A stretch of DNA of 64,000 bases from Acidovorax carolinensis (GCF_002157145.1 NZ_CP021361.1:2969001-3033000), one strand, 5' to 3'. Counted from the first letter of the stretch, positions 8,963 through 23,397 are shown. Notes: generated from the letters alone by a model not told the origin. Numbers and translations: made by a program.

Positions 8963-9268
8963 TCAACCGTGGCGACGCAGCAGATAGCGGTAGACAAACC
9001 CCGGAAAAGCCAGCGTGAGAAACAAGGTGCCCGTGACGGCATAGAACTCCCAACCCTGAGGAGCAATTTGCCCGGCACGCCGCTCCAGCAGGAGGGCCAT
9101 GCCCCCCACCAGCAAGTACAGCGCCACCAGCTCCACCAGCCGAACCACCAGAGCCTTCTTTGGCTGGGCCAACGGACCAATGACCATAAGCCGATGGTTC
9201 AGGAAGGGAAGATTGGCCGCGATGAACGCGGCCACGATGACAAGCCAGATCGAGCCAGTTTGAGACAC
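8963..9268 (-). CDS. DUF2818 family small membrane protein
   Basis: About 101 aa with three predicted hydrophobic segments (IWLVIVAAFIAANLPF, VELVALYLLVGGMALLL and the C-terminal TGTLFLTLAFPGFVYRYLL) and a basic tail ending LLRRHG. It matches DUF2818, a short membrane family found directly after nuoN in betaproteobacteria. I chose the GTG at 9268 because it leaves 19 bp after the nuoN stop and begins near the first membrane span. An ATG at 9316 in the same frame would overlap nuoN by 29 bp. No good ribosome site marks either start. Confidence 0.75.
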   Translation of the reverse strand: MSQTGSIWLVIVAAFIAANLPFLNHRLMVIGPLAQPKKALVVRLVELVALYLLVGGMALLLERRAGQIAPQGWEFYAVTGTLFLTLAFPGFVYRYLLRRHG

Positions 9269-9287
9269 AGAAATATTTGGATTGGGT

Positions 9288-10781
9288 TCAGGTAGCCAGG
9301 GCACGCACGATGGCATCTGCGCACAGTGCCATCAAACCACCGGGCAACAGACCGAGCACCAGCACGAGCGCACCATTGACGGTCAACACCACCCGGACGT
9401 CCAGGGGCGCAGACACGCTGGTTGCCGTCAGGGGTGCATCAAAATACATCACCTTCACAACGCGAAGATAGTAGAACGCACCAATCAGGGACATGACGAC
9501 AGCAAACACGGCCAGTGCAATGTAAAGCCCCTGTCCCGATGCCACCAATGCCTGCAAAACCGACAACTTGGCATAAAAACCCACCAAGGGTGGAATGCCT
9601 GCCATCGAAAAGAGGCAGACAGCCATCACGCCCGCATACAGGGGGCTGCGCTGATTGAGGCCTGCCAGATCAGCGATCTCTTCGCTTTCAAAGCCTTCGC
9701 GGGCCAGCAGCAGGATCACACCGAAGGCGGCCAGGGTTGTGAGGACATAGCTCACCACATAGAACATGGCAGAGCTGTAGGCGCTCTCCACCGCAGCGGC
9801 GTCCACATTGCCGTTGATGACACCCGACAAGAGGCCCAGCAAGACAAAGCCCATTTGAGAAATGGTGGAGTAAGCCAGCATACGCTTGAGATTGGTCTGC
9901 GCAATGGCGGCCAGGTTACCCACCAGCAGCGAGCCGATGGCCAGAACCCCCAGCATTTGCTGCCAGTCGATCGCCAGCGGCAACAAGCCATCCACCAGCA
10001 GACGAATGGTGATTGCAAATGCGGCGAGCTTAGGGGCTCCACCGATCATCAGCGTGACGGCTGTGGGCGCACCTTGGTAAACATCGGGAATCCACATGTG
10101 AAACGGCACCACGCCCAGCTTGAATGCCAGACCAGCGACCACAAAGACCAACCCGAACACCAGCACCTGGTGCCGGATCTGGCCCGAATTGACGGCCTTG
10201 AAGACTTGCCCGATATCGAGGGACCCCGTGGCACCGTACAGCATCGACAAACCGTAAAGCAAAAAACCGCTCGCCATCGCACCCAGCACAAAATACTTCA
10301 TGGCCGCTTCCGTGGCTGTCGCGTTGTCGCGACGCAATGCCACCAGTGTGTAGCTGGACAGAGTCAGCAATTCCAGGCCCAGGTAGAGCACCAGAAAGTT
10401 GTTGCCCGAGATCATGATGAACATGCCCAGCAACGCCAGCATCGACAGCGTGAACAGCTCACCACCCCGCAACATGCCACGATCAGCGGCATAAGGGCGT
10501 CCGTAAACCAGCGTAACCATCACGGCCACGGTGGCGAAACATTTGAGCCAGTTGCCCATGGCATCACTGACCACCATGTTGCCAAAACCGTAGAACGTGT
10601 TTCCGCTACTGGCATACACACCCTGCAGGACAGCAACCACGGCCAAGGTGAGCATGGTCAGGACGTAGGTTGCGGTACGGCGTGGACTGTGGACCCCCAG
10701 GTCCACCAGCATGATCACGCAGGCCATGGCCAACAGCACGATCTCGGGGTAAATGGCAAGCCAGCTGATGTTGTCAATCAT
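9288..10781 (-). CDS. nuoN: NADH-quinone oxidoreductase subunit N
   Basis: 497-aa antiporter-like membrane subunit of complex I, the last nuo gene. It has about 14 hydrophobic segments and the proton-channel hallmarks: a conserved Glu in [17 protein letters not shown] and Lys residues in [19 protein letters not shown] and in [15 protein letters not shown]. Length is normal. It lies 24 bp after nuoM. Confidence 0.96.
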   Translation of the reverse strand: MIDNISWLAIYPEIVLLAMACVIMLVDLGVHSPRRTATYVLTMLTLAVVAVLQGVYASSGNTFYGFGNMVVSDAMGNWLKCFATVAVMVTLVYGRPYAADRGMLRGGELFTLSMLALLGMFIMISGNNFLVLYLGLELLTLSSYTLVALRRDNATATEAAMKYFVLGAMASGFLLYGLSMLYGATGSLDIGQVFKAVNSGQIRHQVLVFGLVFVVAGLAFKLGVVPFHMWIPDVYQGAPTAVTLMIGGAPKLAAFAITIRLLVDGLLPLAIDWQQMLGVLAIGSLLVGNLAAIAQTNLKRMLAYSTISQMGFVLLGLLSGVINGNVDAAAVESAYSSAMFYVVSYVLTTLAAFGVILLLAREGFESEEIADLAGLNQRSPLYAGVMAVCLFSMAGIPPLVGFYAKLSVLQALVASGQGLYIALAVFAVVMSLIGAFYYLRVVKVMYFDAPLTATSVSAPLDVRVVLTVNGALVLVLGLLPGGLMALCADAIVRALAT

Positions 10782-10805
10782 CTCGAATCTCTCAGTTCAG
10801 TCTGG

Positions 10806-12281
10806 TCAGTTCAGCTTGGACAGGGCCACATGCTTGAGCAACTCCGCCACAGAGGTGTCCATCACGTCAGTGAAGGGGCGTGGATAAAGACCCATGGCCA
10901 GCACGGCAATCGCCAGAAGCGACATCACGAGGAACTCACGGCTGTTGATGTCGGTCAGCTCCTTGACGTGGTCATTGGCAACGGGCCCCAGATAGACACG
11001 CTTGAACATCCAGAGGGTATAGGCGGCACCGAAAATCAGTGCCGTGGCAGCTGCCCCACCGATCCAGAAGTTGGCCTTCACAGCGCCCAGGATCACCATC
11101 CACTCGCCCACGAATCCGGCGGTTCCGGGAAGCCCGCAATTGGCCATCGCAAACAGCAGGGCAAATGCCGTGAAATTCGGCATGGTGTTGACCACGCCGC
11201 CATAGGCGGCAATTTCGCGGGAATGCACCCGGTCGTAGAGAACACCAATCGAAAGGAACATGGCACCCGAAACAAAGCCATGCGCAATCATTTGCACCAG
11301 TCCGCCCGAAACGCCCAGATCGTTGAAGATGAAGAAACCGAGCGTCACAAAACCCATGTGCGCAACCGAGGAGTAAGCCACCAGCTTTTTCATGTCCTTC
11401 TGGACCATGGCCACCAACCCCACGTAAATCACGGCCACCAGCGACAACGCGATCATGAGCCAGGCCCACTCACGCGCAGCGTCGGGCGCAATCGGCATGG
11501 AAAAACGCAGGAAACCATAGGCCCCCAGTTTCAGCATGATGGCCGCCAGAACAGCGGAGCCGCCTGTGGGCGCTTCGACGTGCACGTCAGGCAACCAGGT
11601 GTGGACGGGCCACATGGGAACCTTGACGGCAAACGCCGCAAAGAACGCAAAGAACAGCAGCGTCTGCGCTGTGGCGCTAAGCGGCAACTGGTGCCATGCA
11701 GCGATATCGAAACTGCCGCCGGACTGGTTGTACAGGAAGATGAGCGCAACCAGCATCAGCAACGAGCCGAGCAGCGTATAGAGGAAGAACTTGAACGCTG
11801 CGTAGATCTTGTTCGGCCCCCCCCAGATACCGATGATCAGGTACATCGGAATCAGGGTAGCCTCAAAGAACACATAGAACAGCAGACCGTCGAGGGCGCA
11901 GAACACACCGATCATCAATCCCGACAGGATCAGAAAGGCGCCCATGTACTGGTTAACGCGCTCCGTGATCGACTCCCACGACGCAATCACCACAATGACC
12001 GTGATGAACGCGGTGAGCGGCACAAACCAGAAGGACAAGCCGTCCACCCCCAGGTGGTAGTGCACATTGAAGCGCTCGATCCAGGCGGCTTTCTCGACAA
12101 ACTGCATGGCTGCAGTACCCAGCTTGAAGCCGTCGTACAAAGGCAGCGTTACCAGCAGGCCGATGACGGCGCCAATCAGAGCGATCCAGCGGACTGCGCG
12201 GGCATGCTCATCCCGCCCCACCGCCAGCAGCAGAACACCAAAGACGATCGGCGTCCAGATTGCAAGACTCAACAGACCCAT
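10806..12281 (-). CDS. nuoM: NADH-quinone oxidoreductase subunit M
   Basis: About 491-aa antiporter-like subunit of the membrane arm. ATG at 12281 (MGLLSLAIWTP) was chosen; an in-frame start at 12332 would lie inside nuoL. Key segments are the Glu-bearing FFEATLIPMYLIIGIWGG, the HTWLPDVHVEAPTGGS channel motif and MKKLVAYSSVAHMGFVTLG. It translocates protons when quinone is reduced in the matrix-facing arm. Confidence 0.95.
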   Translation of the reverse strand: MGLLSLAIWTPIVFGVLLLAVGRDEHARAVRWIALIGAVIGLLVTLPLYDGFKLGTAAMQFVEKAAWIERFNVHYHLGVDGLSFWFVPLTAFITVIVVIASWESITERVNQYMGAFLILSGLMIGVFCALDGLLFYVFFEATLIPMYLIIGIWGGPNKIYAAFKFFLYTLLGSLLMLVALIFLYNQSGGSFDIAAWHQLPLSATAQTLLFFAFFAAFAVKVPMWPVHTWLPDVHVEAPTGGSAVLAAIMLKLGAYGFLRFSMPIAPDAAREWAWLMIALSLVAVIYVGLVAMVQKDMKKLVAYSSVAHMGFVTLGFFIFNDLGVSGGLVQMIAHGFVSGAMFLSIGVLYDRVHSREIAAYGGVVNTMPNFTAFALLFAMANCGLPGTAGFVGEWMVILGAVKANFWIGGAAATALIFGAAYTLWMFKRVYLGPVANDHVKELTDINSREFLVMSLLAIAVLAMGLYPRPFTDVMDTSVAELLKHVALSKLN

Positions 12282-12294
12282 TTTGTTCTTTTCC

Positions 12295-14343
<2,049 letters not shown>

Positions 14344-14371
14344 TCTTGAGAACCTTGGGATTACGGGCGAC

Positions 14372-14680
14372 TCAACCCTTGAGGGTGTTGAGTTCGTCCG
14401 CGTTGATGCTGGACTTGTTGCGGAACAACAGCACCAGAATGGCCAGACCGATGGCCGACTCGGCCGCCGCCACTGTCAGGATGAAAAACACGAACACCTG
14501 GCCGTGCATGTCGCCCAGATAGTGGGAGAACGCCACGAAATTCATGTTGACCGCAAGCAGCATCAACTCGATCGCCATCAGCAGAACGATCAGATTCTTG
14601 CGGTTGAGGAAAATACCGATCACGGCAAGGGCGAACAACATGGCGCCCAGAGAAAGAAAGTGGCCCAGCGTCAATGTCAT
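14372..14680 (-). CDS. nuoK: NADH-quinone oxidoreductase subunit K
   Basis: 102-aa, three-span membrane subunit with the conserved Glu residues in [17 protein letters not shown] and [17 protein letters not shown], which form part of the proton path near the junction with the peripheral arm. The start overlaps the nuoJ stop by 4 bp (translational coupling). Confidence 0.95.
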   Translation of the reverse strand: MTLTLGHFLSLGAMLFALAVIGIFLNRKNLIVLLMAIELMLLAVNMNFVAFSHYLGDMHGQVFVFFILTVAAAESAIGLAILVLLFRNKSSINADELNTLKG

Positions 14681-15345
14681 GCTTTTTTCTCCTCGCCCGC
14701 GGGCTCGCTGGCAACCTCGGGGCCAGGCTTCTGGGTTGCCGCAAGCTTCACGACCTGCAGACGATCGCGGGCCCGCACCCTGACCTGCGTCGAGGGGTCG
14801 ATCGCCTTGGTGTCCTTGCGCTGGCGCAGGGTCAGTGCAATGGCGGCAATCATGGCCACGAGCAAAATGACGGCAGCAATCTCCACGGGGTACAGATATT
14901 CCGTGTAGAGCAACTTACCCAGCGCCTTGGCGTTGGAATAGGGAACTACCTGGCCGGCCACATCCAGTACCACCGCTGCCGCCTTGGGTTCATCCATGCC
15001 CCGGAATCCGCCGATGAGCACCGCCGCCATTTCCAGGGCAATCATGGCGCCGACGAAGGCGGCCAGCGGGAAATGCTTCCAGAACCCCTTGCGGATCGTG
15101 TCGATGTGGATGTCCAGCATCATCACCACGAACAGGAACAGCACCATGACCGCGCCCAGATACACAAGCACCAGCACGATGGCCAGAAACTCCGCCTTCA
15201 GCAACAACCAGATCGCCGCAGCCTGAGAGAAAGCCAGGATGAGGTGCAGTACCGCATGCACCGGATTGCGCGCGGTAATCACCCGGAAGGCTGCAAACAG
15301 CAGCACGACCGAGAAGAGATAGAAAAAACCAGTCTTGGCGTCCAT
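14677..15345 (-). CDS. nuoJ: NADH-quinone oxidoreductase subunit J
   Basis: 222-aa membrane subunit with five hydrophobic segments, including the family's [20 protein letters not shown] segment with its conserved aromatic and Gly. The C-terminal tail after the last span is basic and soluble ([18 protein letters not shown]). ATG at 15345, 52 bp after nuoI. Confidence 0.95.
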   Translation of the reverse strand: MDAKTGFFYLFSVVLLFAAFRVITARNPVHAVLHLILAFSQAAAIWLLLKAEFLAIVLVLVYLGAVMVLFLFVVMMLDIHIDTIRKGFWKHFPLAAFVGAMIALEMAAVLIGGFRGMDEPKAAAVVLDVAGQVVPYSNAKALGKLLYTEYLYPVEIAAVILLVAMIAAIALTLRQRKDTKAIDPSTQVRVRARDRLQVVKLAATQKPGPEVASEPAGEEKKA

Positions 15346-15397
15346 GAATCGGTTCTTTGTAGAAAGTCTGGCCTAGGGAATTCGCAGCAAAACCGCG

Positions 15398-15910
15398 TTA
15401 GCGGTACTTGGCGTCAGCGGCCTTGGCCGCGGCGATTTCACCTTCATAGCGATCACCCACCGCCAACAGCATGTCTTTGGTGAAATACAGGTCGCCGCGC
15501 TTTTCCCCGTGGTATTCGAGGATATGCGTCTCGACGATCGAGTCGACCGGGCAACTCTCTTCGCAAAAGCCGCAAAAGATGCATTTGGTCAGATCAATGT
15601 CGTAGCGCGTGGTACGGCGAGACCCGTCCTCACGCACATCCGATTCGATGGTGATGGCCATCGCCGGACAAACCGCCTCGCACAGCTTGCAGGCAATGCA
15701 ACGCTCTTCACCGTTGTCATAGCGTCGCAAAGCGTGCAGCCCCCGAAAACGCGGCGACAAGGGCGTCTTCTCTTCGGGGAACTGCACGGTCACCTTGCGG
15801 CGAAAGGCATAACGGCCGGTCAGGGCCATGCCCTTGAGCAGCTCCACGAGCATGAAGCTCTTGAAAAAGTCTTTGAACGAGAAAGGTGCAGCAGCAGCAA
15901 CAGCAGTCAT
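15398..15910 (-). CDS. nuoI: NADH-quinone oxidoreductase subunit I (2x 4Fe-4S)
   Basis: 170-aa ferredoxin-type subunit carrying clusters N6a and N6b. Two complete motifs are seen, [12 protein letters not shown] and [14 protein letters not shown]. It links NuoG to NuoB in the electron wire of the peripheral arm. The N-terminal amphipathic stretch ([20 protein letters not shown]) contacts the membrane arm. It lies 12 bp after nuoH. Confidence 0.97.
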   Translation of the reverse strand: MTAVAAAAPFSFKDFFKSFMLVELLKGMALTGRYAFRRKVTVQFPEEKTPLSPRFRGLHALRRYDNGEERCIACKLCEAVCPAMAITIESDVREDGSRRTTRYDIDLTKCIFCGFCEESCPVDSIVETHILEYHGEKRGDLYFTKDMLLAVGDRYEGEIAAAKAADAKYR

Positions 15911-15922
15911 TTGTGTCCCCGC

Positions 15923-17005
15923 TTATTTCCAGATATTCCAAGGCGAGAGCAACCACCCGCCAACGATCAGCAGCCACACCAGCGTGACTGGAATAAAGAT
16001 CTTCCAGCCCAGACGCATGATCTGGTCATAACGAAAACGGGGGAAAGTCGCCCGGATCCAGATGAACATCGACACCACCAAAAATGTCTTCAGACCCAGC
16101 CAGATCCAGCCAGGAATCCAGTTGAACAGTGCGCTGTCGATTGGCGAGAGCCAGCCACCCAGGAACATCAGCGCAGCAAGGATGGACACCAGCCACATGC
16201 TGGCGTATTCGGCCAGGAAGAAGATGGCGAAGCCCATGCCCGAATATTCGACCATGTGACCGGCCACGATTTCCGCTTCGCCCTCGACCACGTCAAAGGG
16301 ATGGCGGTTGGTTTCAGCCACGCCGGAAATCAGATAGACAAGGAAAATCGGCAGCAGTGGCAACCAGTTCCATGACAGGAAAACCAAGCCCTTGTCCGCC
16401 GCCATGCCGCGCCCCTGCCCCATCACGATCTCGGTCAGGTTCATGCTGCCCGACACCATGATCACCACCAGGAAGCAGAACCCCATGGCAATTTCATAGC
16501 TGACCATCTGTGCAGAAGCACGCAGCGCACCCAGAAAGGCGTACTTGGAGTTGGAAGCCCAACCTGCAATGATCACGCCATAGACTTCGATGGACGTGAT
16601 GGCCATCACCAGCAGCAAGCCCGCGTTCACATTGGCGAGGGCAACGTCCGGACCGAAGGGGATCGCAACCCAGGCCGCCAGCGCAGGCATGATCGCCATG
16701 ACAGGACCCAACACAAACAACCCCTTGCTGGCGGCGGTCGGCTGGATGATTTCCTTGGTCAGGAGTTTGAGCGCATCCGCAATGGGTTGCAGCAAGCCCA
16801 TCGGGCCGACACGGTTGGGACCGTGGCGCACCTGCATGAAGCCCAGCAGCTTGCGCTCCCACAGCGTCAAGTAGGCGACCGCCCCCATCAACGGCGCCAG
16901 GATCACCACAATCTTCAAAAGAATCCAGAGAACCGGCCAGACGATGCCGGTCCACCAACCATAGCCCAACAGGTTCAGACCTGCGTTGTGGATTGCATCA
17001 ATCAT
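15923..17005 (-). CDS. nuoH: NADH-quinone oxidoreductase subunit H
   Basis: 360-aa membrane subunit at the quinone site with eight spans. Family motifs include [20 protein letters not shown], the charged loop [20 protein letters not shown] and the [18 protein letters not shown] segment. The ATG overlaps the nuoG stop by 4 bp. Confidence 0.97.
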   Translation of the reverse strand: MIDAIHNAGLNLLGYGWWTGIVWPVLWILLKIVVILAPLMGAVAYLTLWERKLLGFMQVRHGPNRVGPMGLLQPIADALKLLTKEIIQPTAASKGLFVLGPVMAIMPALAAWVAIPFGPDVALANVNAGLLLVMAITSIEVYGVIIAGWASNSKYAFLGALRASAQMVSYEIAMGFCFLVVIMVSGSMNLTEIVMGQGRGMAADKGLVFLSWNWLPLLPIFLVYLISGVAETNRHPFDVVEGEAEIVAGHMVEYSGMGFAIFFLAEYASMWLVSILAALMFLGGWLSPIDSALFNWIPGWIWLGLKTFLVVSMFIWIRATFPRFRYDQIMRLGWKIFIPVTLVWLLIVGGWLLSPWNIWK

Positions 17006-19137
17006 GCCGCGGCTCCTTCCTGTGCACGACGGGCATCTGCCGTCAGTTGCAACGAAGTGGCCCGGCGCACCAGCCCATCGAGCTGGTAGATGGATGCCAC
17101 GACCGGCTCTCCCACCACATGCCCTTCAGCCTGTGGCAGCAAGGCCTGCGCATTGCTCAACAACGAGGACGGAACCACCGCGGTGCCACCGGCTGCAGTG
17201 TTGCTAGCCCGTGCCAGCACTTCCTGGGACGTCTCGAAATCGAAACCCGGAACGTTCAGCAGATTGGCCAACACCCGCAGCACTTTCCAGCCGGGCCGGG
17301 TTTCACCCAACGGCCGAACGACCGCATGGAAACTCTGCAAGCGACCTTCTGCGTTCACAAAGCTGCCCGACGTTTCGGTAAACGGAGCGATCGGCAGCAG
17401 CACATCGCTGAAAGCCATGTTGGCCTTGAACGGGCTCAGCGTGACCACCATGTCGATGTTGGCCAGCGCCTGGCAGGCAGCTTCACCACCGGCCGCATCA
17501 AAGGCGGGTTCTGTGTTCAAAAGGATGGCGGCTTTCAGGCTGCCACCGAGCATCTGGCCAGCATTCAGGCCGCCATGCCCGGGCATCGCACCCGCAACTT
17601 GCGCACCCACCGTGTTGGCTGCCTCGGTGAGGTAGCCTACCGTGGCACCCGTCTGCTCTCCGATCCATTGCGCCAACGCCAGCAAGCGGCTGGCATGCGC
17701 ATGGTGCGCGGCAGCGTTCCCCAGCAAGATGGCCTTTCGCTCGCCGCCCAGCAGGGAGCGGGCGATAGCCAGCGCGGAATCACCCGCCTGGACCGAGCCA
17801 ACGGGGGCCTGCACGCCTTTTTCCTGTGCAATCGCGGCAGCGACGCCAGCCAGCGCCTGCTCCCAAGCGCCGGACGGTAGCACCAGCGTGTGCGCCACGG
17901 GCATGGCCCAGTCGCGGACTTCAGAATCGATAGCACTCACCGTACAGCCATGGCGGGCTGCCTGGCGAATCCGCTGGGCAAACAGCGGATGGTCCTTGCG
18001 CAGGTTCGAGCCCACCACCAGCACGCGCTGCAAGGTGGACAAGGAGGCAATGGAGGTCCCCAGCCAGCGAATGCCCGATGGCGCGGGGAATTCGGCGTTG
18101 CGCAAACGGTAGTCGATGTTCTCGCTGTCCAGACCACGAACCAGCGCACCGGCCAGAAACAGCTCTTCCAGCGTGCTGTGCGGGCTGACCAGGGCACCAA
18201 TGGCACCAGCGCCATGGTCATTCTTGATGTTCTTGAGGCCGTTTGCGACGTATTCCAGCGCGGTCTGCCAGTCGACTTCCTTCCAGACACCGCCCTGCTT
18301 GAGCATGGGCCGGGTCAGGCGTTCGTCGCTGTTGAGCGCTTCGTACGAAAAGCGGTCACGGTCCGCAATCCAGCATTCATTGACCTCTTCGTTCTCGAAG
18401 GGCACGACACGCATGACCTTGTGATTCTTCACCTGAACGATGAGATTCGCCCCGGTGGAGTCATGGGGGCTGACCGACTTGCGGCGAGACAACTCCCAGG
18501 TGCGGGCGCTGTAGCGGAACGGCTTGCTCGTCAACGCCCCCACCGGGCAGATGTCAATCATGTTGCCCGAGAGTTCGGAGTCGATCGTGTCGCCCGTCAC
18601 GGTGGTGATCTCGGAGTGCTCGCCCCGATGGATCATGCCCAGCTCCATGACGCCAGCCACTTCCTGGCCGAAGCGCACACAGCGGGTGCAGTGGATGCAA
18701 CGGCTCATCTCCTCCATGGAGATCAGCGGGCCCACGTCCTTGTGGAAGACCACGCGCTTTTCTTCCTCGTAGCGCGAGGAGGAAGCGCCATAACCCACAG
18801 CCAGATCCTGCAACTGGCACTCGCCGCCCTGGTCGCAGATGGGGCAATCCAGCGGGTGGTTGATGAGCAGGAACTCCATGACCGACTTTTGCGCCTGAAT
18901 GGCCTTGTCGGTCTTGGTGCGCACGATCATGCCTTGCGTGACCGGCGTGGCACATGCGGGCATCGGCTTGGGCGCCTTCTCGACGTCTACCAGGCACATG
19001 CGGCAATTGGCCGCAATCGAGAGCTTCTTGTGGTAGCAGAAGTGAGGAATGTAGGTGCCGGCCTTTTCGGCTGCATGCATCACCATGGAACCCTCGGTGA
19101 CTTCTACCTTCTGACCGTCCAGTTCAATTTCAACCAT
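17002..19137 (-). CDS. nuoG: NADH-quinone oxidoreductase subunit G
   Basis: 711-aa peripheral-arm subunit. The N-terminal ferredoxin domain shows the 2Fe-2S Cys set ending in CRMC, a His-Cys 4Fe-4S region ([18 protein letters not shown]) and [17 protein letters not shown] molybdopterin-oxidoreductase-like domain follows. The region after residue 220 ([19 protein letters not shown]) is typical of proteobacterial NuoG. It starts 15 bp after nuoF. Confidence 0.96.
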   Translation of the reverse strand: MVEIELDGQKVEVTEGSMVMHAAEKAGTYIPHFCYHKKLSIAANCRMCLVDVEKAPKPMPACATPVTQGMIVRTKTDKAIQAQKSVMEFLLINHPLDCPICDQGGECQLQDLAVGYGASSSRYEEEKRVVFHKDVGPLISMEEMSRCIHCTRCVRFGQEVAGVMELGMIHRGEHSEITTVTGDTIDSELSGNMIDICPVGALTSKPFRYSARTWELSRRKSVSPHDSTGANLIVQVKNHKVMRVVPFENEEVNECWIADRDRFSYEALNSDERLTRPMLKQGGVWKEVDWQTALEYVANGLKNIKNDHGAGAIGALVSPHSTLEELFLAGALVRGLDSENIDYRLRNAEFPAPSGIRWLGTSIASLSTLQRVLVVGSNLRKDHPLFAQRIRQAARHGCTVSAIDSEVRDWAMPVAHTLVLPSGAWEQALAGVAAAIAQEKGVQAPVGSVQAGDSALAIARSLLGGERKAILLGNAAAHHAHASRLLALAQWIGEQTGATVGYLTEAANTVGAQVAGAMPGHGGLNAGQMLGGSLKAAILLNTEPAFDAAGGEAACQALANIDMVVTLSPFKANMAFSDVLLPIAPFTETSGSFVNAEGRLQSFHAVVRPLGETRPGWKVLRVLANLLNVPGFDFETSQEVLARASNTAAGGTAVVPSSLLSNAQALLPQAEGHVVGEPVVASIYQLDGLVRRATSLQLTADARRAQEGAAA

Positions 19138-19152
19138 ATGCTTTTCTCGCGA

Positions 19153-20508
19153 TCAGGCAGAGGGCGCAGCCTGAGGGGTCTTGTTCCGGATCAACGCTTC
19201 AAACTCGGGACGGAAGTGCTTGATCATGGCGCGCACGGGCATTGCGGCGGCATCGCCCAGCGCGCAGATCGTGCGGCCCATGATGTTGCTGGCCACGGAG
19301 TCGAGCACATCCATGTCGGCAGGACGCCCTTCGCCACGGTGGATGCGGTCCACCAGGCGCCACAGCCAGCCAGTGCCTTCGCGGCACGGAGTGCATTGTC
19401 CGCACGACTCATGCATGTAGAAATAAGACAGGCGCTTGAGCGACTCGACCATGCAGCGCGAATCATCCATGACGATCACAGCACCCGAACCCAGCATGGA
19501 GCCAGCTTTGGCAATGGAGTCATAGTCCATGGTGCATTCCATAATGATGGATGCCGGCAACACGGGTGACGACGAGCCACCCGGAATCACCGCCTTGAGC
19601 TGGCGCCCGGTGCGCACACCGCCGGCCAATTCGAGCAACTTGGAAAACGGCGTGCCCATCGGCACCTCGTAGTTGCCGGGCCGCTCCACATCACCACTGA
19701 CCGAAAAAATCTTGGTTCCACCGTTGTTTGGCTTGCCGCAGGCCAGATAGGCAGCACCACCATTGCGGATGATCCACGGCACCGCAGCAAACGTTTCGGT
19801 GTTGTTGATGGTAGTGGGCTTGCCATAAAGGCCAAAGCTGGCCGGAAATGGCGGCTTGAAGCGGGGCTGGCCCTTCTTGCCCTCCAGCGATTCGAGCAAG
19901 GCCGTTTCCTCGCCACAGATGTAGGCACCAAATCCATGGTGCGCATGCAGCTGGAAGCTGAAGCCACTGCCCAAGATGCCGTCACCCAGGTAGCCCGCAG
20001 CACGCGCCTCTTCCAGCGCGGCTTCAAAGCGCTCGTAGACCTGGAAGATTTCGCCGTGAATGTAGTTGTAGCCCACGCTGATACCCATCGCGTAGGCAGC
20101 AATGATCATGCCCTCGATGACGATGTGCGGGTTGTACATCAGGATGTCGCGGTCCTTGCATGTACCCGGCTCGCCCTCGTCCGAGTTGCACACCAGATAC
20201 TTCTGGCCGGGGAACTGGCGCGGCATGAAGCTCCACTTCAGACCCGTGGGAAAGCCCGCACCGCCACGGCCCCGCAGGCCGGACTCCTTGACGGTCGCAA
20301 TCACCTGGTCCTGCGTGAGACCTTCGCCACCATCCTTGCCCAGGATGGTGCGCAGCGCCTGGTAGCCGCCACGCGCTACATAGTCCTTGATGCTCCAGTT
20401 GGAGCCATTCAGGCCCGCGTAGATCTGGGGCGTGATGTGGCGGTCGTGGAAGCAGGTCTCTACACCTGCCGCCTGAAATTGTGCGAGCACCTGGGCTGCC
20501 GTAGTCAT
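19153..20508 (-). CDS. nuoF: NADH-quinone oxidoreductase subunit F (NADH/FMN-binding)
   Basis: 451-aa subunit that oxidises NADH. The Gly-rich site [20 protein letters not shown], the FMN region [20 protein letters not shown] and the N3 cluster ligands [14 protein letters not shown] are all present. The start overlaps the nuoE stop by 4 bp. Confidence 0.97.
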   Translation of the reverse strand: MTTAAQVLAQFQAAGVETCFHDRHITPQIYAGLNGSNWSIKDYVARGGYQALRTILGKDGGEGLTQDQVIATVKESGLRGRGGAGFPTGLKWSFMPRQFPGQKYLVCNSDEGEPGTCKDRDILMYNPHIVIEGMIIAAYAMGISVGYNYIHGEIFQVYERFEAALEEARAAGYLGDGILGSGFSFQLHAHHGFGAYICGEETALLESLEGKKGQPRFKPPFPASFGLYGKPTTINNTETFAAVPWIIRNGGAAYLACGKPNNGGTKIFSVSGDVERPGNYEVPMGTPFSKLLELAGGVRTGRQLKAVIPGGSSSPVLPASIIMECTMDYDSIAKAGSMLGSGAVIVMDDSRCMVESLKRLSYFYMHESCGQCTPCREGTGWLWRLVDRIHRGEGRPADMDVLDSVASNIMGRTICALGDAAAMPVRAMIKHFRPEFEALIRNKTPQAAPSA

Positions 20509-20996
20509 TGCTTGGCCTCCGCTGCACGCAGGCTGTCCACCAGCTGATCAAGCTTGTCGTTGCCCATGAAGCTGCACATGTTGCGGTCGTTCACCAGCAT
20601 CACGGGCGCATCGGCGCAGGCACCGAGGCACTCGCATTGCTGCAGGGTGAACATGCCGTCCGGCGTGGTTTCGCCCATGGAAATACCCAGCTTGTGCTCC
20701 AGATGCTCCAGCGCCTTGCCACCATCACGCAACAGGCATGGCAGGTTGGTGCAGACGTTGAGCTTGTATTTGCCCACCGCTTGCTGGTTGTACATGTTGT
20801 AGAAGGTGGTGACTTCGTGCACGGCAATCTGCGGCATGCCCAGATACTCGGCAATGCCGGCCTCACTGGCTTCGCTCACGAAGCCCTGTTCCTGCTGCAC
20901 GATGGACAGGCAGGCCATCACGGCCGACTGCTTCTGCTCCGCCGGGTACTTGGCCACTTCACGCGCGAATCGCGCTTTGGTCGCTTCGGTAATCAT
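20505..20996 (-). CDS. nuoE: NADH-quinone oxidoreductase subunit E (2Fe-2S)
   Basis: 163-aa thioredoxin-fold ferredoxin carrying cluster N1a. The four Cys ligands lie in VCTNLPCLL and [13 protein letters not shown]. It pairs with NuoF. The start overlaps the nuoD stop by 4 bp. Confidence 0.96.
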   Translation of the reverse strand: MITEATKARFAREVAKYPAEQKQSAVMACLSIVQQEQGFVSEASEAGIAEYLGMPQIAVHEVTTFYNMYNQQAVGKYKLNVCTNLPCLLRDGGKALEHLEHKLGISMGETTPDGMFTLQQCECLGACADAPVMLVNDRNMCSFMGNDKLDQLVDSLRAAEAKQ

Positions 20997-22246
20997 CGAT
21001 CAATCTCTCCGAACACGATATCCATGGTCCCAATGATGGCCACGGCATCCGCAATCATGTGGCCCCGGGCCATTTCATCCAGCGTGGCCAGATGCGCAAA
21101 ACCGGGAGCGCGGATCTTCAGGCGATACGGCTTGTTGGCACCGTCGCTGACCAGGTAGATGCCAAACTCTCCCTTGGGATGCTCGACCGCCGCATAGGCC
21201 TCACCCTCGGGAACGTGAAACCCTTCAGTGAACAGCTTGAAATGGTGGATCAGCTCTTCCATGTTGGACTTCATGGATTCGCGATCGGGCGGGGCGATCT
21301 TGTGGTTGTCCGTGATCACCGGGCCGGGATTGTCGCGCAGCCAGTCGACGCACTGCTTGATGATGCGGTTGGACTCACGCATTTCCTGCATGCGGACCAG
21401 ATAGCGGTCGTAGCAGTCACCTGTTTTACCAACCGGCACATCGAAATCCACGCGGTCGTACACGTCGTAGGGTTGCGTCTTGCGCAGATCCCACGCAATG
21501 CCAGAGCCCCGCAGCATGGGACCGGTCATGCCCAGATTCAGCGCGCGCTCGGGCGGCACCACACCAATGCCCACGGTGCGCTGTTTCCAGATGCGGTTGT
21601 CGGTGAGCAGGGTCTCATACTCATCCATGCAGCCAGGAAAGCGCCGCGTGAAGTCGTCGATGAAGTCCAGCAAGGAACCCTTGCGGTTCTGGTTCATGGC
21701 CTCCAGCGCCTTGGCATTCTTGATCTTGCTGACCTTGTACTGCGGCATGCTGTCAGGCAGATCGCGGTACACACCACCTGGACGGAAGTAGGCCGCATGC
21801 ATGCGCGCGCCGGAGACGGCTTCGTACATGTCAAAAAGGTCTTCGCGCTCGCGGAAGGTGTAGATCAGGATGGTAGAGCTGCCGCAATCGTTGCCGTGCG
21901 AACCGAGCCACATCAGGTGATTCAGCAACCGCGTAATTTCTGCAAACATCACGCGGATGTATTGCGCCCGCAGCGGCACCTCGATGCCCAGCAGCTTTTC
22001 AATCGCCAGGCAGTAGGCGTGCTCGTTGCACATCATCGAGACGTAATCGAGCCGGTCCATGTAGGGCAGCGACTGGATGTAGGTCTTGTGCTCGGCCAGC
22101 TTTTCGGTAGCGCGGTGCAGCAGACCAATGTGCGGGTCGGCGCGTTGCACCACTTCGCCGTCCAGCTCCAGCACCAGACGCAGCACACCGTGCGCGGCCG
22201 GGTGCTGCGGACCAAAGTTCAGGGAATAGTTCTTGATTTCCGCCAT
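20993..22246 (-). CDS. nuoD: NADH-quinone oxidoreductase subunit D
   Basis: 417-aa 49-kDa-type subunit lining the quinone cavity with NuoB. Family motifs: [20 protein letters not shown] with the quinone-contacting His, [14 protein letters not shown], and the C-terminal DIVFGEIDR. It is a separate gene from nuoC here, unlike the nuoCD fusion of enterobacteria. Confidence 0.97.
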   Translation of the reverse strand: MAEIKNYSLNFGPQHPAAHGVLRLVLELDGEVVQRADPHIGLLHRATEKLAEHKTYIQSLPYMDRLDYVSMMCNEHAYCLAIEKLLGIEVPLRAQYIRVMFAEITRLLNHLMWLGSHGNDCGSSTILIYTFREREDLFDMYEAVSGARMHAAYFRPGGVYRDLPDSMPQYKVSKIKNAKALEAMNQNRKGSLLDFIDDFTRRFPGCMDEYETLLTDNRIWKQRTVGIGVVPPERALNLGMTGPMLRGSGIAWDLRKTQPYDVYDRVDFDVPVGKTGDCYDRYLVRMQEMRESNRIIKQCVDWLRDNPGPVITDNHKIAPPDRESMKSNMEELIHHFKLFTEGFHVPEGEAYAAVEHPKGEFGIYLVSDGANKPYRLKIRAPGFAHLATLDEMARGHMIADAVAIIGTMDIVFGEIDR

Positions 22247-22273
22247 GATGGATCACATGAGACGCCCAGCGGC

Positions 22274-22882
22274 TCAGTGCAGGCCTCCGTACTTGTCTTC
22301 GCGAATGATGCGGGGCGTGATTTCGCGCGGCTCGATGGACACGGGCTCGTACACCACGCGCCGTTGCTCGGTGTCGTAGCGCATTTCCACATGACCGGAC
22401 AGCGGGAAATCCTTGCGGAAGGGGTGACCGATGAACCCGTAGTCGGTCAGGATGCGGCGCAGGTCGTTGTGGCCATCAAACACGATGCCGAACAGGTCGA
22501 AGGCCTCGCGCTCATACCAGTTGGCCGAATTCCACAAGTCGGAGACCGAAGCCACGACCGGGAAATCATCGTCCGGGCAGAACACCTTGACGCGCACGCG
22601 CTGGTTCAGGCTGACGGACAACAGATGCGACACCACGCAATAGCGGGCGCCTTCGTTCACGGCGTCGGCATACGCAGAATAGTCAACGCCGCACAGGTCG
22701 ATGAGCTGTTCGAAGCGGCAACCATCGGCATCGCGCAGCATGCGCATGGCATCCAGGTAGTCGGCGGCGGCAACCACCACGGTAACTTCATCCAAAGCCA
22801 CCGTGATCTGGCGCAGCTTGGCGCCCAGTGCCGCAGCAATGTTGTCTTTGAGTTTTTCAGGCCGAATGGCAACAGCAGTCAT
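22274..22882 (-). CDS. nuoC: NADH-quinone oxidoreductase subunit C
   Basis: 202-aa 30-kDa-type subunit. The signature region is [20 protein letters not shown] and [23 protein letters not shown] at 22882 ([11 protein letters not shown]) was preferred over an in-frame ATG at 22906 that would overlap the end of nuoB. It is separate from nuoD. Confidence 0.95.
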   Translation of the reverse strand: MTAVAIRPEKLKDNIAAALGAKLRQITVALDEVTVVVAAADYLDAMRMLRDADGCRFEQLIDLCGVDYSAYADAVNEGARYCVVSHLLSVSLNQRVRVKVFCPDDDFPVVASVSDLWNSANWYEREAFDLFGIVFDGHNDLRRILTDYGFIGHPFRKDFPLSGHVEMRYDTEQRRVVYEPVSIEPREITPRIIREDKYGGLH

Positions 22883-22892
22883 TGTCAAACCT

Positions 22893-23372
22893 TCAGACAC
22901 GAGCAATGGTGTTGGTGCGGCGAATCTTCTGCTGCAGCTGGATGATGCCGTAGATCAGCGCTTCAGCCGTGGGCGGACAGCCAGGCACATACACATCGAC
23001 CGGCACAATGCGATCGCAGCCGCGCACAACGGAATAGCTGTAGTGGTAATAACCACCGCCATTGGCGCACGAGCCCATCGACAAAACCCAGCGGGGCTCC
23101 GACATCTGGTCATACACCTTGCGCAGCGCCGGCGCCATCTTGTTACACAGGGTGCCCGCCACGATCATCAGATCGGACTGGCGCGGACTGGCACGAAACA
23201 CCTCGGCACCGAAGCGCCCGATGTCGTAGCGCGCAGCGGCGGCATGCATCATTTCGACCGCGCAGCACGCCAGACCGAAGGTCATGGGCCACAGGGATCC
23301 GGTCTTGGCCCAATTCACCACGGAGTCGTAACTCGTGGTGATGAAGCCTTCCTTCATCACGCCTTCAATCAT
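22893..23372 (-). CDS. nuoB: NADH-quinone oxidoreductase subunit B (4Fe-4S N2)
   Basis: 159-aa subunit holding cluster N2, the last electron carrier before quinone. The ligands are the adjacent Cys pair in [10 protein letters not shown], the Cys in [10 protein letters not shown] and that in [12 protein letters not shown]. It sits 25 bp after nuoA. Confidence 0.97.
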   Translation of the reverse strand: MIEGVMKEGFITTSYDSVVNWAKTGSLWPMTFGLACCAVEMMHAAAARYDIGRFGAEVFRASPRQSDLMIVAGTLCNKMAPALRKVYDQMSEPRWVLSMGSCANGGGYYHYSYSVVRGCDRIVPVDVYVPGCPPTAEALIYGIIQLQQKIRRTNTIARV

Positions 23373-23397
23373 TGCATCAGTCCTTGTTGAAGCCCGC

